Source: Neolentinus lepideus HHB14362 ss-1
Lineage: Eukaryota > Basidiomycota > Agaricomycetes > Gloeophyllales > Gloeophyllaceae
Assembly (NCBI GenBank): GCA_001632425.1
Contig: KV425635.1
Location: 1-64,000 of the forward strand
DNA length: 64,000 bases
Direction of reading: 5' to 3'
Below, one piece after another: positions 1 to 9,768 of the stretch (the stretch's first letter is position 1; the number at the start of each line of letters is the position of its first letter). The translations under genes were made by a program, and so were the position numbers. A model generated the notes under the pieces. It ran no database searches and was not told the DNA's origin. It was given only the letters and a program-made list of their open reading frames with translations.

Positions 1-374
1 CTTTGGTGTTTGCTTTGTGGTTGTGTCTACCCTTTAGGTCTCTTTTCCGCGGGTCTCGTCGTGTGTCTGTGCATATCACCGCGACAGTGCGGCAGTGCTG
101 GACCCTCAAGAATGCTGAGTCTGGTAGCTTCTGAGTGAGCAGGTAATCAGTGGTTGCCTCACTCTCATCCCATTTCTGGGCCTTCTCTTCCTCAGCAGTA
201 CTCGCAGCTGTACCGGCAGGGGTTGGCCGAGTATCAGTACCTGAGAAGTGGCCCCAGAGCCTCTTCACCCTGATGGCAACTTCGAAACACTTCGAAAAGA
301 TGGCCCAGTTGACACCGGAAGCCTCAAGCTTCAGGACAGAGGAAGGGAGTGTGTCGGGGGGTGATCAGAAGACA
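1..374 (-). pseudogene. Copia-type LTR retrotransposon gag, N-terminal fragment
   Basis: Read on the minus strand, this segment encodes the start of a gag polyprotein of the UBN2/Copia kind seen in many basidiomycete genomes. Visible landmarks are KLEASGVNWAIFSKCFEVAI, then RLWGHFSG, a Thr/Ala-rich linker, and EKAQKWDESEATTDYLLTQK. A possible ATG lies at 372-374, but its frame runs into a stop after 14 codons and the gag frame is offset by one base, so a small frameshift separates start and body. The fragment runs off the left edge of the window. The family call rests on remembered sequence character, not a search. It is probably a dead copy. Confidence 0.6.
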
Positions 375-493
375 TGGTAAGGCAGGGTAGTGACAGCAAA
401 ATAGTAATGAGTGGCAGCAGCAGTAGCACAGAGGAAACTTGGGCTCATAACCTCTAAGAATAAGTGATCTAAGCATAGACGTGAATGTTGTCT

Positions 494-667
494 GTAGCAC
501 GACAACAAAGGCTCAAGCTTAGCACATCTACGACAATGCAAAGATAATGATATTTACCTGTAGCATGACAACAAAGGCTACAGGGTACAATGAGCAAACA
601 GAATACAAAACAGAGCTATGCACAGGTCTCACCTCAAGCTTAGCATGTCTACGACAATGCAAAGATG
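494..667 (+). repeat. Duplicated 52-bp motif, second copy split by an insert
   Basis: The sequence at 494-545 (GTAGCACGACAACAAAGGCT followed by CAAGCTTAGCACATCTACG and onward) recurs at 561-667. In the second copy the two halves are separated by about 53 bp, at 561-580 and 634-667. It lies just upstream of the gag fragment in that fragment's orientation, so it may be part of the retrotransposon leader. Its function is unknown. Confidence 0.7.
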
Positions 668-1222
668 AGGTGGGCATACGAGACCCATGTTGTACTTGTA
701 CGATACGAAAGATGGTACTATGGTCAGGTACAGTACGATGGATCTTCGAAAGTCTATCAAGAGTATATTTGCTAAATTTGATGAATAATAAGCGAGTGGA
801 TACGGTGCAGCAGAGCACATGAAAAAACAGTCCAATCAAATTTGACATATCAAAAAGGAATGTGGGTCAATAGCAAAAGAGTCCGTACAGGTTTGAATTT
901 CCAACAAAACTCTCCCTTGCTTGACAACATTGCCCATTTCCCAGTAGAGTTTCCAAACACGTCAGAATGTTGCAGCTGAGAAGCCCATACAAGACAATAT
1001 ATCACTGAGGGGCAAAAGGCAACACTCATAGAGTCGGACAGCAGCAAATTTTACATCAGCACTAATCCTCCAGTTGGGCATTGTGCACTGTCCGTGTACA
1101 ACAGCAGCTCCGAGTACAGAAGGAGGTATAGAGGGGCTACAAAATTTCTAAGTCCCCGGATGTGTACATAATACTTTCCTGCACATGCCACTATCATTAT
1201 TTCTGCAAATGGCTGTAAGATA
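668..1222. other. No gene seen
   Basis: Only short unsupported reading frames are present. No LTR ends, tRNA or conserved protein motif was recognised. Confidence 0.5.
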
Positions 1223-1334
1223 ACAGCAGACGTGATGATGAATCAGTAACCACCTGACCTGTAGGTTGATTCGCCCACGTATATCACCACCTATAGAGCC
1301 GTATTGCTACTAGTCTTTATTTCCTCTTCGAACA
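1223..1334 (+). repeat. Short interspersed repeat, copy 1 (left part, interrupted)
   Basis: This block (beginning near TAAGATAACAGCAGACGTGA and passing GACCTGTAGGTTGATTCGCC) is nearly identical to 14576-14692. The repeat resumes at 3061 (CTTGAGGTCGGTTCGCA), because a 1.7 kb transposable element has been inserted in it. On the right side copy 2 has about 22 bp (GAGATATGG...) that copy 1 lacks. The repeat family itself was not identified. Confidence 0.85.
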
Positions 1335-3057
1335 CACCGCATAAAATGGAAAATTATGCACCTGGCGTATTGCTAGCAAATTGTGGGAATACGCCCGGAA
1401 TATATTGACAATATCCTCCCAATACCCCTGGATGGCAATGTCGGGGTATTGGAACATTTTTCTATCAATATCCCCAGAATACACCGTAGAATACCCCCAC
1501 AATATGCTCACATTCCCCCCAGGCCTGGAGCGTCTGCTGGTGCACTCCTTGTTCTTGCTCGGATTCTCATCTTTCCAATTCGGCAATCATGATTCTAAAT
1601 GCTTCATAGCCACCTTCGATATTAGATACATATTCTCTAATAGCTCAAAACATAGTCATGTACTTGTAGCAGACCATTGGATTGAATCCTGCCCTCCTAT
1701 CCATCCTTACATCATGAGCAGCACATTCTCAAGAATGCCAGCAGATCAGACTGTTTCATCCACGGGGGATTCTGGTAAAACTTCAGCCAAAGGAGCCACC
1801 GGCAGGGCAATGATCACCAAGATGAGTGACTTAGAAGATAATCTTGCAGATGCTGAAAAGACTATTCAGATATTGGAGAAGCAGCTCGACAAGACTCAGA
1901 AGGAAGTAAAGCACCAGAAAGACAGGATTGAGAACCTCGAAGAAGCCAACGATGGACTAGAAAACAGGACGCAGGACCTGGAGACTCGTATAAGAGAGCT
2001 GGAAGATCGATTCGGAGAGAAGCCCGGGGAGAGCTCTGAGAACGACGAGTTGGACGGTGTGGAGCAGTCTCGGGAGCGCCTGGAGCGCCTCAAGAGGAGC
2101 GTATTGGCAATGAAAGACCCAAACTTAAGGGTAAGTCAGTCTGGGACTTGGACAAAACTTATACAGACGTACTTACTGTCCACAGCAATTGATTCGCACT
2201 GTTTTCCAGTTGCGCATGGGTGTCGGCCACTTGATGCCAGATGTACTTCCAGCTTGGCTGGAGAATGAGGCGGAATGGCCTATCGACAAGGCTACAAATA
2301 CGCGATTGGTGCGTTTCAAGTGGGAGGAGCCTCCGACTGAAAATGCGAATTGGGCTGGAGTACAAGACATAGTTGAATATATTCGGACTAAAGGGGGAGC
2401 GCGCGCACCTTCAGCCATTCCGGCATTACGGGACATCACTGATGACGATCTAGAGTCAAAAGTCGTTCAAAAAGTCAAAGATCTGGCGAAAAACTTGAGG
2501 GGTGCGAAGAAGAAGGAGTCGACTAACGAACCATCTTCCACTCCTGATGGTGGTGTTGACGGAGCCAATTTTCTTTGTCTGAATCACAAAGCCATCCGGG
2601 TGGGCAGAGCACCTTGCGCAATAGCATGGAACCTGTAGAGAGCTCTATAAATTCAAGGATGACTGGTAAATGACGGAAATGAAGGGCAAGTAGACAGGCA
2701 CTCACTGCCGATTGAGCCATCTCCAAGCCTCTCCTTAAATGTTGCAATCTGTACGGCTTATGCAGGCAGGATTGTTGTCGTCATGTGGAACAGCGAGTGT
2801 GGACATGTAGAGAGCAAAGCTTAGTGTATGCGCACCAGCCGTGACACGACTTGTCATTATACACTCAATATTCTTTCGACGCGTCTGTCACGTGCAATCT
2901 GCTTTGGCATTTTTTTGGAGTATTGAATCATATGCTAAGATACCATAAAATGTGCTGAGGGAATATTCTCAGGATGGCATATTCTGAGCATGTTTCTAGG
3001 GTATTATATGATACACTCAAAATTCACCGGGTGGATAATTTTCCATTTTATGCGGTG
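1335..3057 (+). mobile_element. TIR DNA transposon (1.72 kb, 3-bp target duplication) carrying a coiled-coil gene
   Basis: The left end CACCGCATAAAATGGAAAA... is repeated in inverted orientation at the right end (3057 downward). The match is 33 bp with about three mismatches. The flanks are ACA at 1332-1334 and ACA at 3058-3060, a 3-bp target duplication. The uninterrupted copy of the host repeat at 14691-14709 (TTCGAACGACTTGAGG) matches the rejoined flanks (TTCGA-ACA-ACTTGAGG) except for one base, so the insertion limits are well supported. No transposase is visible; the only gene is the coiled-coil gene at 1714-2638. CAC termini and a 3-bp duplication would fit the CACTA-like (CMC) group. 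That placement is inference, and the element is probably non-autonomous. Confidence 0.85.
1714..2638 (+). CDS. Coiled-coil protein carried inside the TIR element
   Basis: Exon 1 runs 1714-2130 and exon 2 2186-2638, joined over a 55-nt GT-AG intron (GTAAGT...CCACAG) with the phase kept. The start ATG at 1714 (MSSTFSRMPADQTV) was chosen because it precedes the coherent part. After a Ser/Thr/Gly-rich head, residues about 30-130 are a strongly heptad-like coiled coil (LEDNLADAEKTIQILEKQLD and on). Exon 2 opens with QLIRTVFQLRMGVGHLMP, then LPAWLENEAEW, VRFKWEEPP and VEYIRTKG. This layout resembles proteins that recur in Agaricomycete repeats (a 'MGV...LP...W...' module after a coiled coil), which I recognise only loosely. 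The last 30 codons look less protein-like, so the 3' end may be spliced differently. The function is unknown, and a DNA-binding accessory role is speculation. Confidence 0.6.
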
Positions 3058-3092
3058 ACAACTTGAGGTCGGTTCGCATGCCCCCAGGTGAC

Positions 3093-4311
3093 GTAAGATT
3101 GATCCATCAAGCGTTCCTGATTGACAGGTCACGTGAAAAGCACAAAGGCCCATGTGAACAGACTGCGAATAGCTCCACCCTTGACTCAGACACCTATTAG
3201 AGGTAGTTGCTCTCGGTCATACCGGTCTCAGCACTCATCTCACCAACGTCAACTTCCCCAGTCTGGTTACATCATCTGCGGTACATCTCCTGCCACAAGA
3301 CTCTACATCTTCCCTATGGCAGCACCAGGAGGCGGGTATGCATATTTTACATGCCCACAGTATCCTTCTTCCACTTTCCTGGTTATGGAGAGTTTGAGTT
3401 GGCTTCCATATGCTCTGTCCTCGCGCGTCAAAGGCAGAGCGTCACTAGTTTGCAAACGTGATAGAATTCGTGGCCACCGCGTATCCCTCGTGTTTGGTGA
3501 GACGCAGTCTTGATTACCACTTCCTGATCCACATGTCTCGGTCATGCACGAGGGAAAATAGGGAAACACATCAAGTTTAACCCGTGACCCGACTACTATG
3601 CCACCATCTGAATTTCCATGACAGCTTTATGGCGGTGTGGACACGAAGTCAGTAAGTTCAAAGTAGCACTGCTTGTCGGTAGGTGAAACAGGTCCCCAGA
3701 CGTACTTTCCAGGATTTGGACGTCGGGGCCATTGCGATACGGATGATGCAAGAGGCTCCGTAGTACTCAACATCAAATTGTCAAGTGATTGGATAAACGT
3801 CACTCATCCCGAGTCGGTGTTGCGGGCTGCGTGCATCCAGGGGACTGGTTTTCCTGCAAGTAAGACATGGAACTCGCCGTCGAACCGGCGATGGTCGGTC
3901 TTGCTGTCGTTTCCTTAAGCTGCCGGTGTATGGACCCGTGGATTAGCCTCATCGGTACGCCCTCACATACATAGGTGTTGGTTTGATTTCATGCCATCCG
4001 TCACGACGAGCATCAAGCCAGTCAACCGACGTGTGTAGGAATGAAAACGATGGCTGGTTTGTTACCGCGGTGTGGTCGTTACGCGAACGCTTCGAGTCTC
4101 ATGTCAATCCTCTGATTATTTGATGGACGTGTCTTGTGGGACGCTTATACTTATGGGCAATCTGAGCGCGAAATCCAGGTGCGGTTGAGGAAGCTAAGAC
4201 GGAGCGGTGAGTCGGATATCGTGATCTCGCCGGGATGCATGCACACCTGAACTTCCTTTCCGAATATAGGGAGTACAAGCTGGCTTCCGCATTAAGCAAG
4301 ATCTGGCCAAT
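3093..4311. other. No intact gene; scattered short frames
   Basis: Frames of up to 130 codons (for example 3121-3513) show no recognisable protein character. The only supported content is a short coding-like relic at about 3650-3730, listed separately. Confidence 0.45.
3650..3730 (-). pseudogene. Short relic similar to part of the APH-fold pseudogene at 4312-5440
   Basis: On the minus strand this stretch reads KYVWGPVSPTDKQCYFEL. It parallels TYVWGPIFPP...DKQCYFDKF encoded at about 4870-4930. DNA similarity is also visible (AGCACTG[C/T]TTGTC and GGTCCCCAGAC[G/A]TAC). It is probably a diverged second copy of a fragment of the same gene. Too little remains to say more. Confidence 0.4.
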
Positions 4312-5440
4312 TTAGATGGCTCTGAATGTTGCGAGTGCTCTCCTTCGCTTGCCCAGCTGTGAGTACTGCGACTCCAAGGAATCATTGCTCGGCGGACAAT
4401 TATGGAAGCATAGAATCCCCATGTATTCGGAGAAACGCCTTACCAGACTAACAAGTCGATGAAGTGCACCACCCTTGAGCGCAGGCATGCAATAGCACAT
4501 CCACCCACCACAGGATGCCCTGCATATAATAAAGTCGCAAAACAGGTCCCAAGAGGGGGAACATTGCACAGCGACTCCGACATCGAGGTCCGTTCGCACT
4601 CCGTCCTTGTGCATCATAGGAGAGTTGTCACCAGTTTGCGAATGGGATAGAAGCAACCGACTGGGCGCTCTCCTCGTATAACCACCATTCTCTCGTGGTC
4701 GTGGATCGGCAAAATGGAAGCGTTCGGTGAGGTGCAGAGTCTTGAGTAACACTCCCAAATTCAACAGATACCCGTAGTGCACAAGGGGAAATGGGAATAA
4801 ACTCTCTTTATCCGACTGCCACGATCTGCACTTTACGGACTGGTGGGCGGTAAGGCAGGTAAATTTGTCAAAATAGCACTGTTTGTCTACGGGTGATTGG
4901 GGAGGGAAGATAGGTCCCCAGACATACGTACTTACGGTGGGGACACGGGTACTACCAGATAATGCTCGGGCCGTCCAGGGCATCATTGAGCGCCGCACGG
5001 GACGGAAAGGGAGCGATGAGGTAAGGACCGCCTGGCTCAGCCCAGTCAAGGCGGCTGATCTTGTCAAACTCGAGCGATCCGAGCTCAATCATGCACCGAG
5101 AAAGTGACGCAAACAGGCGGTCCTTGCGCCACGATGGGTCGTTCCACACGTCGACGAGCCGCACGCCGCACGCCGCTCACTCTTCGTATGGGATGCGCAT
5201 CGCCCAATGTGCGCCGTCGGAGAATGTGAGCTCGTAGACAACGTTGTACGAGCCATACCCGGGTGGCGAGTGTATGGTATAGGAGAGGTTTGGTGGCAGA
5301 GAGCTACGTTCCTCAAGAGGACGGTCTTCGGATTTGTCCTTGAGACGGCGAGTGCTTCAATGGCGCCGAGATTGAGCGTCGCAATGAATACCTCTGCCGG
5401 GTCTTCAGAGGTCAGGGAAGAGGAAGAGCGTGCCATCGTC
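4312..5440 (-). pseudogene. Degenerate aminoglycoside-phosphotransferase-fold (APH) gene
   Basis: Pieces of an APH/choline-kinase-like protein can be read in order on the minus strand, but in shifting frames. First comes GYGSYNVVYELTFSDGAHWA (about 5185-5260, N-lobe nucleotide-binding strand), then SWRKDRLFASLSRCMIELGS, GGPYLIAPFPS, TYVWGPIFPP and DKQCYF. Near 4500-4640 there is a stretch resembling the catalytic loop and metal loop (SHSQTGDNSPM...; AQ-like CSPSWDLFCDF). A stop follows IPYEE and frames change near 5180 and 4980, so it cannot make a full protein as read. A continuous 258-codon frame at 4312-5088 crosses parts of it but does not follow the family all along. The family call is moderate. 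Confidence 0.45.
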
Positions 5441-6224
5441 TCGAAGAATCGTAGCTTCTTGGGACAGCAAACCTAATCATCTTAACAGTCGAGTTCTCGG
5501 ACGATCCTTCTTGATTGCAATTGGGCGTCGGCTTTCTCCGAATGAGTGATCTAGCCTCGTATCCATCATGATGAACTTTGGGCGATGAGTACCAAGTACT
5601 TACTTGTTCCCAATGTAGTTACAGGATCTTGCATGAGAAACCAAATTGCGTGTTTCCACGGGCGTTACCTACTACAAGCCACATAAACCCTTACGACGAC
5701 GGCGTCCGAGTCAACGAGGCTGGGCTGCCATAAATAGCTGCTCAAACGATTCTCACGGTGCTGCAGAGCCGTGATTTCCCGCGACCACGTGCAAGCTTGT
5801 TTCGTTCAGCTTTGCGCCTGTCCTAGCCAGGATTCAAAATGTGGCACAGTTATATGGCACTTCATACGGTAAAGGAGTCCATATAACTGAATTTAACACA
5901 GTCTTTCCAACGGGAAGTTATGAAATGATTGGTTTGCGTCTGGCAGCCACACTTGCCACTCGGTCAGCAGCAGCCCATAAGCCAGATCTCTCACTGCCGC
6001 GACGGCACTAGACTAATTTTTCAAAGGTAGGATTAATATAGTATTACCAAGTGGACGCTGAATTTGCCCTCCCTAGGGAGAGCACCTGGACCTCTCGCAA
6101 TCATCGGGGAGACTCCTGGTGGCATAGTCACTGGATTCGGGCAGAAGATATTGTACAGAGTGAATACATGCGGTACAAAGGTGTGAGATAGATTACAGGT
6201 AAGTGGAACGAGAGCCAACTTGAA
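5441..6224. other. No gene seen
   Basis: Intergenic. Short frames only, with no repeat or motif recognised. Confidence 0.5.
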
Positions 6225-6720
6225 TTAGGCCCCATTCTCTATCAACCGCACAAGGTGATCGATCCGGAAGTCCTTGTGCAATGTACCGTCCTCGTTGATT
6301 CGGATATAGATCTGCATGCGCTTCGCATGCGTGCCCCGCTTGGCCTTGCTGACTGTGTCTCGTATCTGCTCATTCTCTGCATCCGCATTCAGCTGGAGAT
6401 CCATGAGTCGATACCACACTTTTTCCCCGCTCGTTGTCGTCTCCTCAATTCCCTTGGGTCCCCAGTCAAACCGGATTCCATACTTCTTGTCGTTGGTCTT
6501 GTTGGCTGGCGGCCAGCACCTCGTTCCAGCTCCCGCGTCCTTGATATTCCTTTTGATACTTTCATACATATCCTACACTCGGAGCATAAGACGCATTGAC
6601 GTTGTCTGGCAAACGGAATGGTGACTTACATTCTTCAGATCAGGAAGTATCTTGTTCGTGATGTGCTTTCTGGCAATGAGCTGAGAAGACTCGACGAGAA
6701 GCTTGCGATAGACAGTACTC
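6225..6720 (-). CDS. Hypothetical protein, 3' exons (5' end unresolved)
   Basis: The last exon is 6225-6572 (116 codons with stop). It joins in phase, over a 57-nt intron (6573-6629, GTAAGT...GTGTAG), to an upstream exon ending at 6630. The join reads ARKHITNKILPDLKN followed by DMYESIKRNIKDAGAG. The C-terminal part is basic and mixed (KKYGIRFDWGPKGIEET; KRGTHAKRMQIYIRINEDG) and ends IENGA. The upstream exon can be followed to about 6720 (STVYRKLLVESSQLI). Further exons, perhaps near 6775-6830, could not be joined with consistent phase. I do not recognise the family. The clean intron and protein-like composition argue for a real gene. Confidence 0.45.
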
Positions 6721-7586
6721 CTTTGCGGTTGTCAGCGAGCGCGGAGCGATAGCAATCAGAAATGGTAAACAAACATTCTGTTCGATCTTCAAATACAATT
6801 GGTGTTCGAGCTGATCTCCACCTCCCACTCCCCTCTTCGTTTTATACTTGAAGTGGCGTATGCAGGCACTACATCACAGACATTTCAGGTAATTCTTCAG
6901 CACACTCCATTTTCCTGGTCTAGTGGCGGACGCCGTTGCTTCCACCGCATCGTAGTCATCGTGCTTGGCTGGATGAGGTAATTCTTGAGAGCAGCGCCAG
7001 CAGATGCTGCGACTTTGCAGTGAAATACAATTATAGTAAGCCCTTTAAAAGTATAGAACCCACAGCTCAGGTTGTATCCGGTGCTTCTCGCTCAGCGACG
7101 CCACACTACCCATCATCGCAAGGCGGATTTGCTCAGATTTCGTCCGCATCTTCCAGCAGGAGATGAAACAAAATTCTCAGAAAATATAACGTTACAAATT
7201 TTTTATTGAGATCTTACAATTAATTGTCTGACGGAGTGTGCCATCCATCCCTGAACCCCTGCATCGGAAACAGCTATATACCGAGCCCTTGGACGCGAAC
7301 CGCTGGTTTTATCGAGTCAGACGCATTGCAATCTTCAAATGCCATCTCATTATTGGTTCGAGAGTAGTATCAAGATAAGAGGCTGTAAAGAAGGCCTTTG
7401 CTGGGACGTCGCAGAAATTACTACCCATGTCGTGAATTAACGCCACAGCAGACTTGCCACGTGGTAACCATATCCGGGTCTGAGTGAGAACGTGTAATCA
7501 TCCCAGCAAATTGAGGACGCGGCATCTTATTGCGGTGCAAGTTTGCGTCCAGAGTCGACGCACACCTTACATTGGTCGTCAGCGCC
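6721..7586. other. Intergenic or unresolved 5' exons of the upstream minus-strand gene
   Basis: A short minus-strand exon may lie near 6775-6830. The rest, including the AT-rich stretch at 7170-7220, shows nothing definite. The right part should contain the promoter of the gene starting at 7587. Confidence 0.4.
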
Positions 7587-9484
7587 ATGCTCAATCACGC
7601 GAGGATAGTCACCACCGTGCGTTATGCACGACACTTTCGTCCTCCCTCACGTCTTGTTCTCCTGAGCGCATTCGGGTCACGCATGCACTCGCGGCCGATT
7701 AGTGTAGTCCCATTTACGAGCGGAGAGAAGTTTGAACTGTTTAATTTTACAGCCGGCAGATGGCTGTATAACGAGTCAGAGCGTGAGCTCTGTTGCAATT
7801 CACACCTGGACAAGTATTGACTGGTTTACCCGAAGAAAATGCGGCGCGACACGTGGAATTCGACGTAGAGGCCCTTCAAGCTTTAGCTTGTCAGGCTCTC
7901 GGTGCAACCGCATGTCTGAAATTCAAAAAAGTCTACGAATGTATGGCGCGCCTTTTCTTCATATACCGTGATTCCGCACTCATCCTGAGATCTACAGTGG
8001 AAGAGCAAAGGATCTTCTTACTGAAGGGTAACAACGGAAAGGATGCATTGATTCGCATACCTTTTTCCTTTGCCGGTCCTCCTAAACTAGCGACTGCAAG
8101 TGAAGTGGCTACCATGGAATTCATGCGTGACGTGCTCGGCCTACCAGCTCCGCGTGTGCTAGGATGGTCTGCAGACGCTACACGGAACTCTATTGGCGCT
8201 GAATACATAATTGTGGAAAGAGTACCCGGAACAATATATCCAGCGCGATGGCCGACGTTGAATGCTGACCAGATTGACATCTTCCTTTCGGATCTCCTCG
8301 ATATCGAGACAGCGTTTGAGCGTGCCCCGTTCTCGCAGATCGGAAGCCTGTTTTTCGCTGAGGATGTCGACCCGGAGCTGCAGAGCCGCCCTTTGTTTTC
8401 AGACCAGGGAGAGCATCGTTCGGATGCCAGATTACTGGCCGCAGCAGATAAATATCGTGTCGGCCCTTTGGTAGACGAGGAATGGTGGCGGGAGGGTCGC
8501 GTGGATACTGAAGCTGACCATGGTCCATGTAAGTTCGTCTTGGGCCGATCTTCATTCGATGATATCCTCACTTGACGCAACATAGGGCCTGATGCGACGT
8601 CCTACTATCTGGCTGCAGCAAAATTAGAGTTAGCTTGGCTCAAGCACTCCGGTTTCACGGACACCACACACCCGCTACTGCCGATGTACCACAGATTGAT
8701 CGACTCCTACAGGCAAACGATCCCGAAGCTTATGCCGATGTTTACTGGGAACTCCAACGCGCCGACAATCTGGCATCCATCCATTTCACTCTCCAGTATC
8801 GTGTTTCCGTGGGAAGGAGATCTACACATCAACGGTCTCATTAACTGGCGCAACACAATCATTGGACCTTACTTCGCGCAGGCTTCGTTCCCGAAAGGTC
8901 TCATACATCGGCCATCAATGGTCCCTGAGGTCCCGCTGGAGATGGAGAAACCTGAGCTAGAACTGCCAGCTGACACGGGACCATACAGCATTGAAGAACA
9001 GCAGAAGATGCACATAGAGTCTCGATGGCTTTATGTCCACCAGGCATACCAATATCTGATCACCAAGACGAACAAGCGCCGCGCATACATCCAATCTTTA
9101 CCAGGGACATGGCAGCTGGATATGCTGCCGCCGATGATGGTGCGCTGCTCTACGGACGGCTTCTACGATATCTTCGACGCTCTCGTGAGCATCTGGGATG
9201 ACTGGGATAGGATCGAAGCCTTGACAGAAGAGCCTTGTCCCGTAGGGTTCTCGTCTGATGAAATAACCTTCCTTTCAGAGGCTTCTATGAGGAACAAGAT
9301 ATACCGCCACAACTCGGAGCAACTCAGGCTGGAGGTTGGGGAGTTTGGAGATGGCTTCGTTATCGACGATAGTTACGACGAGACCAAAAAACGATGTGCG
9401 CTCCTGGCTGAGCAATGGGATGAAGAGGAAAAGTGCGGGCCGTTCCCATATCAAGATGGCATGTTTTCCTCTTTCTTGTCGTGA
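7587..9484 (+). CDS. AIM9/FMP29-like mitochondrial APH-family protein, catalytic residues lost
   Basis: Four exons fit in phase: 7587-7782, 7836-7940, 7998-8528 and 8586-9484, giving 576 aa. All introns are 53-57 nt GT-AG. The Arg-rich N-terminus (MLNHARIVTTVRYARHFRPP) looks like a mitochondrial presequence. It is followed by FNFTAGRWLYNESEQNAARH, the N-lobe (IFLLKGNNGKDALIRIPF), ATASEVATMEFMRDVLGLP and the hinge (GAEYIIVERVPGTIYPARW). These are typical of fungal AIM9 (altered inheritance of mitochondria 9). The catalytic loop, expected as WHPDLHLSNIFV in this family, reads WHPSISLSSIVF at about residues 340-351. The metal loop, expected as IDWQ, reads LINWR. So the catalytic Asp, the Mg-binding Asn and the metal Asp all appear replaced although the frame is open for 576 codons. 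It may be a pseudokinase paralog or an early pseudogene. The family is a confident call; activity is doubtful. Confidence 0.8.
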
Positions 9485-9768
9485 AGCCTCCTTTTCCGCT
9501 CGCACACGCATGTGACAGAAGGTATGATTTGTGGATCACTGACCATTGAATATCATTTATTGAATTCGGTCGTAGCCAGGCTTGACGAATATGCTAGTAT
9601 ACATACTTATCTCGAAGACGAGCGTACGTTTACTCAGTTGAAATACCGACAAGAATCAGATTCTGCATGTGGCAATATGTCAGTATCCAAAAGCCGAAGC
9701 ATTAGAAACTCGGAGCTGACCAAAAAATCTCATAAGTTTAAATATTTTGACTCCAAGTGAAGAGGGGG

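Noticed and set aside
1381..1713. Extension of the coiled-coil gene to an ATG at 1381
   Set aside because: The upstream 111 codons run from the subterminal TIR region and have no coherent protein character. The ATG at 1714 is preferred.
4312..5088. Open frame of 258 codons on the minus strand
   Set aside because: It follows the APH family only in short stretches and overlaps better family matches in other frames, so it is treated as part of a pseudogene, not as a gene.
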